Shown here in pieces: positions 48,701 to 57,880 of a DNA stretch of 64,000 nt. Position 1 is the first letter of the stretch. Each line of letters begins with the position of its first letter. Made by a program: the position numbers and the translations under genes. The stretch lies in NCBI GenBank assembly GCA_015680685.1, contig MNCI01014538.1:386784-450783 (forward strand). The letters are read 5' to 3'. The notes below the pieces were generated by a model, which was not told the DNA's origin, did not search any database, and was given only the letters and a program-made list of their open reading frames with translations. Source of the DNA: Gnetum montanum (lineage: Eukaryota; Streptophyta; Gnetopsida; Gnetales; Gnetaceae).

Positions 48701-51700
48701 TACTTTTTAGGGTAAGATGTAACTACTCACATTTCTTGGAATGAATCTATAAAGAATGTTTCCCTATCCCCTAAGTATCTATAGTGGGGTGGGGTGGGGT
48801 GGGTGTGGTTGGTCGTGGTCTGGTGCAAACACCTGTTGTTCTTAGAATATAGGCCGAGGTTCCAATTCCAAAACCACATCTTCAGCCAGTGTCACCAGAG
48901 TTCCCTGCTGGTGCTGCTGCTGGTCACCATTCTTTGAGTTAAACCTGCAAACACTTAGAAACAACCTCTGGTGCTGCTGCTGATGACTATTCTCTGAGTT
49001 AAACCTGCAAACACTTTAAAACAACCTCAGCTGTAACAAATACCTGAGAAACAATGGCTTTGGAAACAAAATGGGCATGCGACATATAGATGCCCAAGAA
49101 ATGAGTACAGAAAAGAAATGGGTGCAAATGGCAAAAAAACCTGCAAATGCTACTTTTTGTTTAAAACACTCATAGGGGCGGGATGGAAGGGGCATGGTGG
49201 AGGGATGATGCAATTATACATGCCACGACATAGCATGGCCATGTAAGGGGCCATTAGAATGGGGCAGTGATGGTTCTGACCCATGTGGTCAAATGGGGTG
49301 CATTAATACCCCAATCGGGACTGAAAAGGAGTTATCTGCTTTTGATTGCTTCTTTAAAAGGATAATTAAGTCTCTAATAAGCTTATTTCCAATGCTACCT
49401 CTTCCATTGCAATGATATCTACCAAAACTATATCCTGTGCCAACTTTAAATATTTATGTAGCTGTATATGTTTGGTTTAAATTCATTGATTTGTTATATT
49501 TTCACCTTGCATGCATCTAGTAGCCATTTAATACTTCGTTTAGATTACTTAAACTAGCTTAATTAGGTCACAAACCCTGTGAAATTTAACTTAGATTGCC
49601 TATTATCCATTGCTTTTATTCCCATTTACCATTTCTTTCCTGTTAATGTATTTTGTAATTTTAAATGGTAGTCGCCTAGCATAACTCTGTTTTAATGTTA
49701 ACATTCATGCCATGGTTTTGTGATTTTGTTAAGACTTGCTATATCTACAGTGTTAGATTCTTGTGGGTTTTCTAACTTCATAAATTACATCCAGAGATAT
49801 CAAGTGTGCGAATATACTGGTTGGTACCGATGGTCAGGTGAAACTTGCTGACTTTGGTGTTGCCAAAGAGGTTAGAGTCTTTTCATAGCATACTGTTATT
49901 ATCAAACAGTACAGTATTTTTAATCATTTTGTTACATTGGAAAGTCAGCTTACTTCTATGTAACATGACATACAAAATGCAGGAATTAGTATATGATGAC
50001 ACATATAAAATATGATGCTTGGGTAAAAATATCTAGCTTAGCATGGCTCCAGAACATGGCATATATCTCAGCATGCACACACAAATGAACTTTTAGCACA
50101 CCATTGTGGTTATTAGGCACTTGCTTTTTCAAATAATCATTTTGGCTGAGATGCTAATTACCAGCCCCATCCAAAAGAGTCTTTCTCTGTTACGGTAAAA
50201 TAATTTTATTGTTGTAATGGTGAGGGGAAGCTTGCTTGGTCACATTTTTTTGGTTGGACTTTACCGTGGTGAATAAATAATCATCATGATAATGTTAGGA
50301 TAAGAGATGAACTTTTTCATGGGAATTATTATTTGTGAGAGGCCTACTACTTTGTAACCTAGACTTTGTCTTTGGAAAATCAATTCTCAGTGAATCAATT
50401 TGAGATTTTTTAATTTGAGAAATATGAAAAACTCTCTCAGCCAAATAATAGATATATATCATAAATATATAGCTAAACTAGTTAAACTCCAACATCAAGT
50501 TGTGTTAAATTCAGACTTATAATGTGGGGAAGTTGCAATGACTTCCTTGAAATGTTCTGACCAATATATCTCATTAAAGCATTTCAAATCAAGTTGCAAG
50601 TCTTACCAATGTGCTCCACTTCGCCTCAAGGAGTGCACTTTCTTTGACAGTAGGAGATTCAACTTAATTATAACCCAAGACTAGGTAGATTCATCGTGAT
50701 AAATTTAACTCATGAAATCAGTTGCTTTCCATGAGTACAACCAGAATATTCAGAGTCTTGTATTTCACAACCAAAATGCATTCAAACATTTCTTGACTAA
50801 CTTGCAGTTGTCAGATTTACATTTTATGAGAACTGACGCACTTAACAGTCATCTGATTTATATACAGGTTTTGCAATTGAAAATACCAAAGATAACACTA
50901 CTTAATTTAGACTCATATCCTTTTGCTTTTGTTGCAGATAAACCCGTTTCTTGTAAATTCATGCAAGGGCACACCACAATATATGGCTCCAGAGGCATGT
51001 CATGTTTGATTCAGTTTTTCCTTTCTCTTCATTTTACAAAGCATGTTTTGAATTAAGAGAAATGTTTTGTAGAAAAGTATTTATGTTTAATGATGAAGCT
51101 GAGTCATTATGTTTTGCCAGTTAACAAAATCGTTTAATCAACATTTTTATGGCCGTTTTGTTTTAGCAATTCTGTGTAACATTCAGCAAGAGATCATAAC
51201 TATATGAGATTCATTGTGCTAACAATTATGGCCAATGTTCCTTTTATACTTTGTGAAATGTGTACGCAATCTTGATCAATAAAACATAAAGGAACATGTT
51301 TTTGGTTTCTAGCAATCACCAATTCACTTTGCCTCTCAGTTGTTTTCCTTTTGGTTTTCTTTGTATTTTGATAAATTTGATTCATTGATTCACCATTGAT
51401 GATACTTTTTCCTTACGAGTAGTAATATCTGTTGCAAGCGTGTTCTTATAGGATATTTGTCTAATGCATTCTTTTGGACATCCACAGATGATAAAACCTT
51501 TTTCAGAGAATCGAAGATATGGCTTAGAAGTTGATATTTGGAGTTTAGGATGCACAATTATTGAAATGGCTGATGGAAAGGCTCCATGGAGTGATTTAGG
51601 AGGGGTAAGTTATATAACAGTTTGAGGTTATAAATAAAGTGCGCAACTTTTGCGGCTTTTTTTGTTCACCTTATTGGTTCTTGTTTACTTCCAGCTTTCT

Positions 51701-52876
51701 TTGATATTTTGCTGTTACGGTGGAAAATGGATTGCCGAATTCATAGGGAAAAAGCGAAATGTGTGAAATCGTTCTAGTTTTTAAAATGCTTTTAGCTGGT
51801 GCTTTTTCGTGCACATTTATGCAATTATTTATGTGCTTTTGTATTCTGATCGTTGTCGATGGATCTGGACTCAGGCTAGCTTTGGCTAGGCACCTTGAAC
51901 ATACAATTGTGTTAAGGGTTTTGTTATTACAGAGGAAAATATAGAATTTGAAATTTTAAACACATGTTTGGTACAAAATCACCAAAGTTTTGTTGAAACT
52001 TGCAAAAAAGTTCGTAAACTTGAAAGTATAAAACTCACCGTAAGAAGAAAGAAACTCCGACTTTCTGAGAGGGGGAATCTGGGATTGGTTTGCAAAGAGT
52101 TGCAAGTTGGTTGAGTAGGTTTGAACGAACTCAAAATCATCTTAAAAGAAGACGCAACTGATTGGCTTGACTCGCGGTTTTCAAGTTATATTTCTGTAAC
52201 TCTCATACATAACGTGCTCTTGCATTTGTATCGAGTTTGTGCAAGTTTTGATGAAGGATAGTAAGTATTCGCAAGTCTAGCAGCATTGCTTACCAGTGAG
52301 GCGGTAGCCCAACTAGTAACTTGTTGGTTTGTCAACCAATAAGCTTTGAGTTTGAGCTATTATCAAGTCACTGTTTTAAGGATGCAATACAATGTTCCAT
52401 GGGGCATGAGGATCATGCAGAGTGAGTGCAATCGGCTAGGTGTATGCAAGGGATTTTTTAAAATATGTGGATAATACATTGATTCTTCTTTTGGACGCCT
52501 TAGTACTATGTGGTGCCTATGAGGCGTTTTCTCACGATATGTACGCTAGATGGAAATCTCAAATAGCATATGATGCAAGAATTATTTGTATTTCTTCATG
52601 TGGAAGATAAATTTAGCTTTTGTGCTGAGTGTGCTTTTTTTCCCTCTACTTTTGCAGTTTAGTTTCTTCTTCAAAGTAAGCCAGGGAGACTTACCGCAGA
52701 TCCCGGATCATTTAAGTTTTGAGGGAAAAGACTTCATTAGAAGGTGTTTGAAAATGGAGCCGGAAGAAAGAGCAACTGTTTCAGATCTTATGTCCCATCC
52801 ATTTGTAGCTAATGTTCCTTCCGTTGCTGTGCCTAACTATCCGCAGCAGTTGACTACCTCAAAGCAAGTCTACTGA
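44793..52876 (+). CDS. MEKK1-like MAP kinase kinase kinase (8 coding exons)
   Basis: Serine/threonine kinase expected to phosphorylate MAP kinase kinases in a signalling cascade, probably cytosolic. Join 44793-45766, 45927-45993, 46110-46172, 46301-46461, 49795-49870, 50938-50994, 51488-51604, 52658-52876: 1734 nt, 577 residues, ending at tga. Residues 1-303 are a Ser/Pro-rich, low-complexity N-terminus. The kinase domain starts near W305: Gly-loop IGKGSFGIV (311-319), VK lysine K334, alphaC glutamate E348, HRDIKCAN with D423, DFG at 441-443, GTPQYMAPE at 458-466, DIWSLGC in exon 7 and HPFV near the end. The family usually has GTPxWMAPE; here Trp is Tyr. The order of subdomains, the RD-type catalytic loop and the wording around [18 protein letters not shown] fit the plant MEKK1 group. 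All splices keep the frame; one donor is GC. The start is the first ATG of a frame open from 44793 and was not confirmed otherwise. Confidence 0.88.
45927..45993 (+). CDS. MAPKKK exon 2
   Basis: 67 nt after acceptor ttccag, ending cag|gtatat. It encodes DDGSFFAVK with the ATP-anchoring lysine (K334). Confidence 0.85.
46110..46172 (+). CDS. MAPKKK exon 3
   Basis: 63 nt, phase 0, acceptor cttcag and donor gtt|gtaagt. It encodes [19 protein letters not shown], including the alphaC glutamate and the HxNIV motif. Confidence 0.87.
46246..46277 (+). repeat. GTT/GTTT microsatellite in intron 3
   Basis: A run of gttgttgttg then gtttgtttgtttgttt close to the 3' end of intron 3, where it contributes to a T-rich tract before the acceptor at 46300. 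Confidence 0.8.
46301..46461 (+). CDS. MAPKKK exon 4
   Basis: 161 nt, acceptor aataacag and donor cacag|gtaatt. It encodes [20 protein letters not shown] through [10 protein letters not shown]. The arginine of HRD is split across the 3.3 kb intron 4. Confidence 0.88.
46968..47215 (+). repeat. Left arm of an inverted repeat in intron 4
   Basis: About 250 bp that match the reverse complement of 49041-49310. Shared blocks include tattaatgcac, acccatgtgg, cttacatggccatgctatg and ggaagccattg (gaaagccattg-like in the other arm). Short ORFs in this arm are by-products. A possible fragment of a third copy (gattggggtattaat) is at 46545-46560. Type of element unknown. Confidence 0.65.
48330..48605 (-). 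pseudogene. Receptor-like kinase fragment in intron 4, antisense to the host gene
   Basis: On the - strand an open stretch reads [33 protein letters not shown], then [18 protein letters not shown] and [10 protein letters not shown]. This is subdomains I to V of a plant leucine-rich-repeat receptor-like kinase, where VAVRRLGEGG and HPNIV are usual. It covers about 75 codons, lacks the Gly-loop and the catalytic part, and ends after a corrupted [10 protein letters not shown]. It is a gene fragment, unrelated to the MAPKKK domain of the host gene, and probably came in with a mobile element or by duplication. Confidence 0.75.
48608..48641. repeat. 34-bp perfect palindrome
   Basis: Nine A, gatatatgcatatatc, then T residues (nine of eleven pair). 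It is centred at 48624/48625 and directly upstream (on the - strand) of the receptor-kinase fragment. It can form a hairpin in DNA or in the intron RNA. Confidence 0.8.
48786..48803 (+). other. Potential G-quadruplex in intron 4
   Basis: GGGGTGGGGTGGGGTGGG has four G-runs of at least three with one-base loops, on the transcribed-sense strand, so it would also be present in the pre-mRNA. Confidence 0.75.
48908..49027 (+). repeat. 60-bp tandem duplication in intron 4
   Basis: Two adjacent 60-bp units (48908-48967 and 48968-49027), each starting ctggtgctgctgctg and ending acaacct, with a few differences. They adjoin the right arm of the inverted repeat. Confidence 0.8.
49041..49310 (-). repeat. 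Right arm of the inverted repeat in intron 4
   Basis: The reverse complement matches 46968-47215 with moderate divergence. The pair encloses the receptor-kinase fragment, the palindrome, the G-rich tract and the 60-bp duplication, leaving about 1.8 kb between arms. The intron between 49310 and 49794 holds nothing recognisable. Confidence 0.65.
49795..49870 (+). CDS. MAPKKK exon 5
   Basis: 76 nt, acceptor catccag and donor gag|gttaga. It encodes the catalytic loop RDIKCANIL and the DFG motif up to KE. Confidence 0.88.
50938..50994 (+). CDS. MAPKKK exon 6 (followed by a GC donor)
   Basis: 57 nt, acceptor gttgcag. It encodes [19 protein letters not shown]. The only donor that restores the frame to exon 7 is gag|gcatgt, a GC-AG intron; no GT nearby gives APE followed by MIKP. 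Confidence 0.82.
51488..51604 (+). CDS. MAPKKK exon 7
   Basis: 117 nt, phase 0, acceptor atccacag and donor ggg|gtaagt. It encodes [20 protein letters not shown] and the following [18 protein letters not shown], kinase subdomains VIII to X. Confidence 0.88.
52658..52876 (+). CDS. MAPKKK exon 8 with stop
   Basis: 219 nt after acceptor tttgcag. It encodes [16 protein letters not shown], the subdomain XI arginine region [20 protein letters not shown] and a short tail ending QVY, then tga at 52874-52876. The polypyrimidine tract tttttttccctctacttttgcag before it is strong. Confidence 0.87.
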   Translation, partial: FSFFFKVSQGDLPQIPDHLSFEGKDFIRRCLKMEPEERATVSDLMSHPFVANVPSVAVPNYPQQLTTSKQVY

Positions 52877-53464
52877 GACGATATTTCATCATTTTTATCA
52901 GGAGAATTCACATCATTTTATATGTGAAATTTCAGGAATCAGGACATCTTACTTCAAATATTGCTTATGCACAATGAATTTGTATCAATATGCTTCAGTG
53001 TTGTGATGTATGGGCAAATATCAACGTTTGGGGATGCACATATTTTTTTGTGCAGGCATGAAGGATCTTCTCTTCTCTTCCTGCTTTTCGTGCATAAGCA
53101 ACATCCAACATCACGGGTGGGCATGTGCCATTTCACCTGTCACTGGTCGTAATAATTTATCCTTGAAAAGTATCGCCTCTGTGATGCAGGTCATTTCTTG
53201 TAATTAAATTTCACGTAACAAATATTGTTAACCTCATCAACATTTCTCATGGATTTAGAGTTACCTTATCCGTCGTTGTACAGATGGATACCAAAAATTT
53301 GGACTCTGTCAATGAATTTATGCTGTCAAAGGATCTCTCTCACGTTTTTGATATGTACCTGCATAAATTTAGAACAGAGAACTGAAGAAAACAATCTGTA
53401 AGCAGGTTTGCAAAGTTGGGTGTAGAAGTCATCATACATCTGATTACGTTGAAGCAAAATAAAG
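52877..53464 (+). other. 3' flank of the MAPKKK gene
   Basis: Probable 3' untranslated region and flank. A possible polyadenylation signal aataaa is at 53458-53463, immediately before the LINE fragment; other A-rich variants occur earlier, so the real 3' end is uncertain. Short ORFs on both strands have no recognisable domain. Confidence 0.4.
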
Positions 53465-54200
53465 GGATTTTTGTTTGCTTTGTGGATTTTTCTAAAAGCA
53501 TTTGATTCAGTTATTCGAAGTAAATTGTGGAAGTGATCATAAGACATAGATGCTTGGAAGTGATCATAAGACAGATGCTTTTCTATCTTTGTTATACTCA
53601 AAGTCTTTATTAAGAAGTATATATACAGATCAAAGATAACTGCCTTCATAAAAACTCTTCCATAAAAATGCTTTACTGCATAGTGATATTGAGTTGAAAC
53701 ATGGTTGGCTTCTTTTGCTTAATGCTTTTTGGTACTTTTATTGATAAGCCTGAGGAGTGGGTGCAGAGAATTTCATGTAGATGTAATATTTTGCTGTATG
53801 TTGCTGTATCTTTCATTTCCAATTGTGATTGTTCTGGATGATTTTTGCCAATAGTCAGGAATGAAAGTTGATGTGCAAAAAATTAAAATTATGGTATAGT
53901 GTTAGGAATAATGACTACTATTTTGCTATTGGAATGGACCAAGTAAATGTGGCACTAGCTTGTAGAAACCTTTGTTTAGATCTTTCTCACAATTACAAGT
54001 GTGAGGTGTGCATTAAAAGGATGATTGCAAGCGGATTGAGAGACTTGTTTGATTTCAAAAGCAAATGTCACGAGGAGGCTATCTTAATTTGAGAAATAAA
54101 AGAATAGATATTTGTTCTATTGTGCAACCAACTTTTTTGTAGGGGTCTCTAGTGTGGGGTCTTGGACTTGCTATCAAATACTGGGAAAAAAAAGTCTGTT
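53465..54200 (+). pseudogene. LINE ORF2 fragment
   Basis: A second LINE RT remnant. FVCFVDFSKSI (about 53473-53510) is followed by a short tandem-like duplication (gaagtgatcataagacat... near 53530 and 53556), then KPEEWVQRISC near 53750, MKVDVQKIKIMV near 53862 and an open stretch with CRNLCLDLSHNYKCEVCIKR (53960-54030). It has the same domain order as 41740-42480, with the RT core deleted. It stops before the 5' LTR of element C. Confidence 0.65.
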
Positions 54201-54297
54201 TAACACATTTTTTGGTAGAAAAATTTTAGGTTAAAAGGTAGGTGTGATATAATTGCTATTTCATGAAGTAAATATGATGCCCTTAAGAGATAGAAGT

Positions 54298-55169
54298 TGA
54301 TAAATCATGTTTTGATTGGCTTTGATATTGGATATATGATATCGAAGCCTTAATATCGGATGCTCGATGATAGAGCCCAAGATGCAATGTCAAATATCCA
54401 ATATCATAGGTATATGTTGACCTATAAATATAACATTTGGGTTCACGATTTTCATATAGTTTTTCATAGTTTTTATCATAGCACAATGAAGCTCTTGCAA
54501 TTTGTTTTCTCTAGAGTTAAAATATTTTTTGAGTGCATGCAGCAAGAGTCTACAGACTTTATTTGAGCACTAATGTGCTTGAGCACAAGAGTGTGATAGG
54601 AATAAAGACAAGCCTTTTTTTGATAATCCTTGTAGCACTGAGAATAGATTAATGTTTTATTTAATGCATTTATTATTCATGCACTTTAATATATTTTCAT
54701 TAAGCAATAAAATTCCAATTGTTAATGCACACAATCACGACCACTTCAAACACGTGTAGCACTTGGAAAACGAGAAATGCTTAACCTTTGGGTTGCACTT
54801 GGAAAACTAGAAATGCTTAACCTTTGGTAACCCAGTAGCACTACATGCATTCAGGATGTGTTTGGGGAGTGGGAATGGGTACTTGTGTTAGGCTAGCTAG
54901 GCAGATATTAAATTACTCTACCTTTCATTTTGGTTCTAAGTGCTTAAATTTATAAAATATAAAATGATAAAAATCACATACCTCAATTGCACTTAACCAT
55001 ATACTTGTACCTCACAAGTGGAACTGAGAAGACAATGATCGTTTCAATTAGATTTCACTTCTTTGAAACTAGTGTATTTAAGAACTTAAGGTTTGTGGAA
55101 TTCGACTAGATCACTCGTGAACGCTTGTGATTTGTATGGTTGGGTGTAGGGGTACCTTGTTGCTCATCA
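54298..55169 (+). repeat. 5' LTR of element C
   Basis: 872 bp, TGATAAATCATG to GCTCATCA. Motifs gatatcg, atatcgg and atatcat cluster at 54325-54405 before a TATA box at 54423-54430. It contains a 36-bp tandem duplication at 54759-54830 (gcacttggaaaac...) that the 3' LTR lacks. Confidence 0.88.
54423..54430 (+). promoter_or_regulatory. TATA box of element C 5' LTR
   Basis: tataaata in the context tgacctataaatataac, at the same place as in element B. Confidence 0.65.
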
Positions 55170-55170
55170 T

Positions 55171-55190
55171 TGGCACTATTATTAGGGACC
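55171..55190 (+). other. Primer binding site of element C
   Basis: tggcactattattagggacc follows the LTR after one base. It is the same Athila-type site as in B with a different set of decayed cytosines and guanines. Confidence 0.7.
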
Positions 55191-55330
55191 TTTTAGTTGT
55201 TACGTGTGCTATCTAGGATTAGTGAAAATTTATTCAAGTCATTGAAATAAACTTTAAGAGTCATATCATACTTCAAAAATAACTATAACAATGTTTAATA
55301 GCACATTGCGTTTTTATTCTCTAACATAAG

Positions 55331-57880
55331 ATGTCTTCTTCTCACAAGAGTGATTTTTCATCTAAGTCCAATGGAGTACATTAGTAGGTGCCTCAACAAT
55401 ACTGAGTGGCATATGCTCATCCTGATGAGTATGTACCAAATTTCACTTTTATCCTACATTAGGATGAATAACTATGGTGGTGTGATATGAAGGGCAACAT
55501 TGTGTTGCCGCTCGATTGATCTATTTCTGCAATGCTCCAACAAATGCTTATACAATGGGGTCTGCAAGGACTTCATGTTGAGTATGTGGTGCAAGATAGT
55601 GACGCTAGGGATTATCATCCCACTGAGGCACAACATCTAAGGGATTGATAGCGAGAACAATGTCATGAATTTGTGAAGGGAAAAAGATTGAATGATTCCC
55701 CATTCCTGCTGTACCAAAAAGATGATAGAGAACCCTTCTCTGGGGGTTTTCCATTCAGTAAAATTCCTCTCTTTGACTTTGGTGACGGAGGTCAAAACCA
55801 AAACATGTTAGTCCACAATTCACAATCCCAGTTTTAGTAAGAATGGATCCAATGACAAAGAAGGATCAAAAGGGGGTAAGTCAAGGTAGGGATGCAGATA
55901 AGAAACAAGATTGGATCATGGTAGCAATCACAGAAGAGGTGGTAGCAGGCACCGTGATGGTGCTAGTTCTCCTTCCTCTTCACCTTTGTTGTTGTCTTCT
56001 TCTTCTTCTAGCTTTGACCACAACCACAAGGGGCGAGACCGTGATGGAGGTGATCGATAGTACCGAAATGATCAAAGGGACCATCAGGTAAGTCAAGATT
56101 GGAGGCACAGGCATTCAAGAGAGGCCCATTACCATGAATGATGGGGAAGTAGAGGGTATTGCAGGCATCATCATCCAAGCCTTGATGAGCCTTTGCTTTC
56201 TACCTAGAGTATGCTAAACATCGCAGAGGCAATACAAATTCCAACAAGACATGTAAAGGATAGTCAGATCAAGAGGCTAGATATGAACAATATCCCTAGG
56301 TTCGAAGGGGGATATAACTTAGATTTGTAGAACCATTTCCAAGCTTTTCAAGATGCATGTGCCTTGCAAAATATAGAAAATAAGTGGTAACAACTTGAGT
56401 TGTTCCCAAGGATACTTATTAAAGAGGCAGAAAACTGGTATTGGTCATTAGAACTGGAATCTATCAAATGATGGAGTACAATGCTTGAATTATTCAATGA
56501 TAAATATCAAACATACTTAAGAGTGTAAAATTTGAGAAGGCAGATCCAAGGATGGAAACAAGGAATACATGAACCCTTGGATGCCACCATCGACTGATAC
56601 TATTCCTTAATGCACAGATGTCCTAGCCATGGTTATTCTCAATTGGATCAACTTTGCGACATTGTAGACGTGCTTCACTCTGAGACGAGGAGAACCCTTG
56701 GCGTCTATGCTCAAGGGCAATTGTCAGAATTAAGCGCCTATCAAATCCAAAGATTAATTGAGTAGGTAGCTAAAGAGGAAGGTGAATTAAGAAAATGAGA
56801 AAGTGTAGAAGAGTATAATTACGATCCTTCCATTTGCAAAAGGGAGGTTTGATTTTCTGATAGTGAGGAAGAATTAGCACTTGATGAGGTGATGAATAGA
56901 AAAGTCTTACCACTTCAAAAATCTCAATCTAAAATTATGACCAAGGCTGATCAGTTATGAGACTCCATGGATAGCAAATTTCAAGCTGTCCTAAAAATTG
57001 CTAAAGAATCCAAAGAATAAGGTACAGATCATGAGTGCAAGAGGCAAGAATAAGCTGAATCCAAAGAAATAAGCTGAACGTGCCTATCAATGAGGTAAGG
57101 GCAAGATTGTTATAATAGAGGAAGTTGCGAGAACCGAATCAGATGATGATGGTGGATGTGATGTCTACCATTATGAACATCCTAAATGATGTTGTCCTAT
57201 TTTTTCATACTTACAAGAATCTGGGGTGTATGCCTTGAATCCACAACTAGCATAAAGAAAAACACCCATATAATTGCCTTATCCTCAAGCTAATTCTAGG
57301 CAGTTTCACTAGCAACAATAGTATTATCCAAGTGGAACTCCACTACAACCATATGAGCAATATCAACAGTGGTAGCAGCCACAGTCATGGGCACTAGCAC
57401 CACCAAGGCAGCAATACCCTTACTAATAACTTAATCCATATGGGTATTACGTTCAGCAACCCCTGTCTCCACATCACTCCTCCAGTCATGTTTTTACTTT
57501 TCAATCTCACTACTACCCTTTTGATTATCATCGAACTCATTCTCCACATGCAAGAAGGGATACCACCTTTTACCTTTATCCTCTTGTTTTTGCACATATT
57601 CCTCCATCCTTTGCACAACTACCACCTACTCCACCTATGCAGGGTGAACTCCCAGCTCAACTACAACAACACAATCTACCAGGTCTATTCACCTACAATC
57701 GGTTCATCAATCAAGTGGTTTGAATACTCGATCAAAGAAAAGACCTTTCTTTAGACCATGCAGTCTGCCTAAGCCCTTAAATACACCTGTGGTTGACAAC
57801 CCTATTCCTCTGTCTTCCTCTATATCAAATTCTTTCAAGTCCCCTTCAAACCAAACACCACCCAGGATCCATACTGTAAT
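55331..57880 (+). pseudogene. Element C gag remnant
   Basis: ATG at 55331 (MSSSHKSDFSSKSNGV, then a stop). Landmarks: a charged Asp/His/Arg linker near 55840-56150, RLDMNNIPRFEGGYNLD at about 56274-56325, LELFNDKYQTY near 56484, and the Cys/His patch CDVYHYEHPK near 57158. Stops and frameshifts interrupt every stretch. It is collinear with B. Confidence 0.75.

Noticed and set aside
48786-48803. Telomere-like or satellite origin for the G-rich run
   Set aside because: The unit is ggggt, not the plant telomere unit, and only four runs are present.
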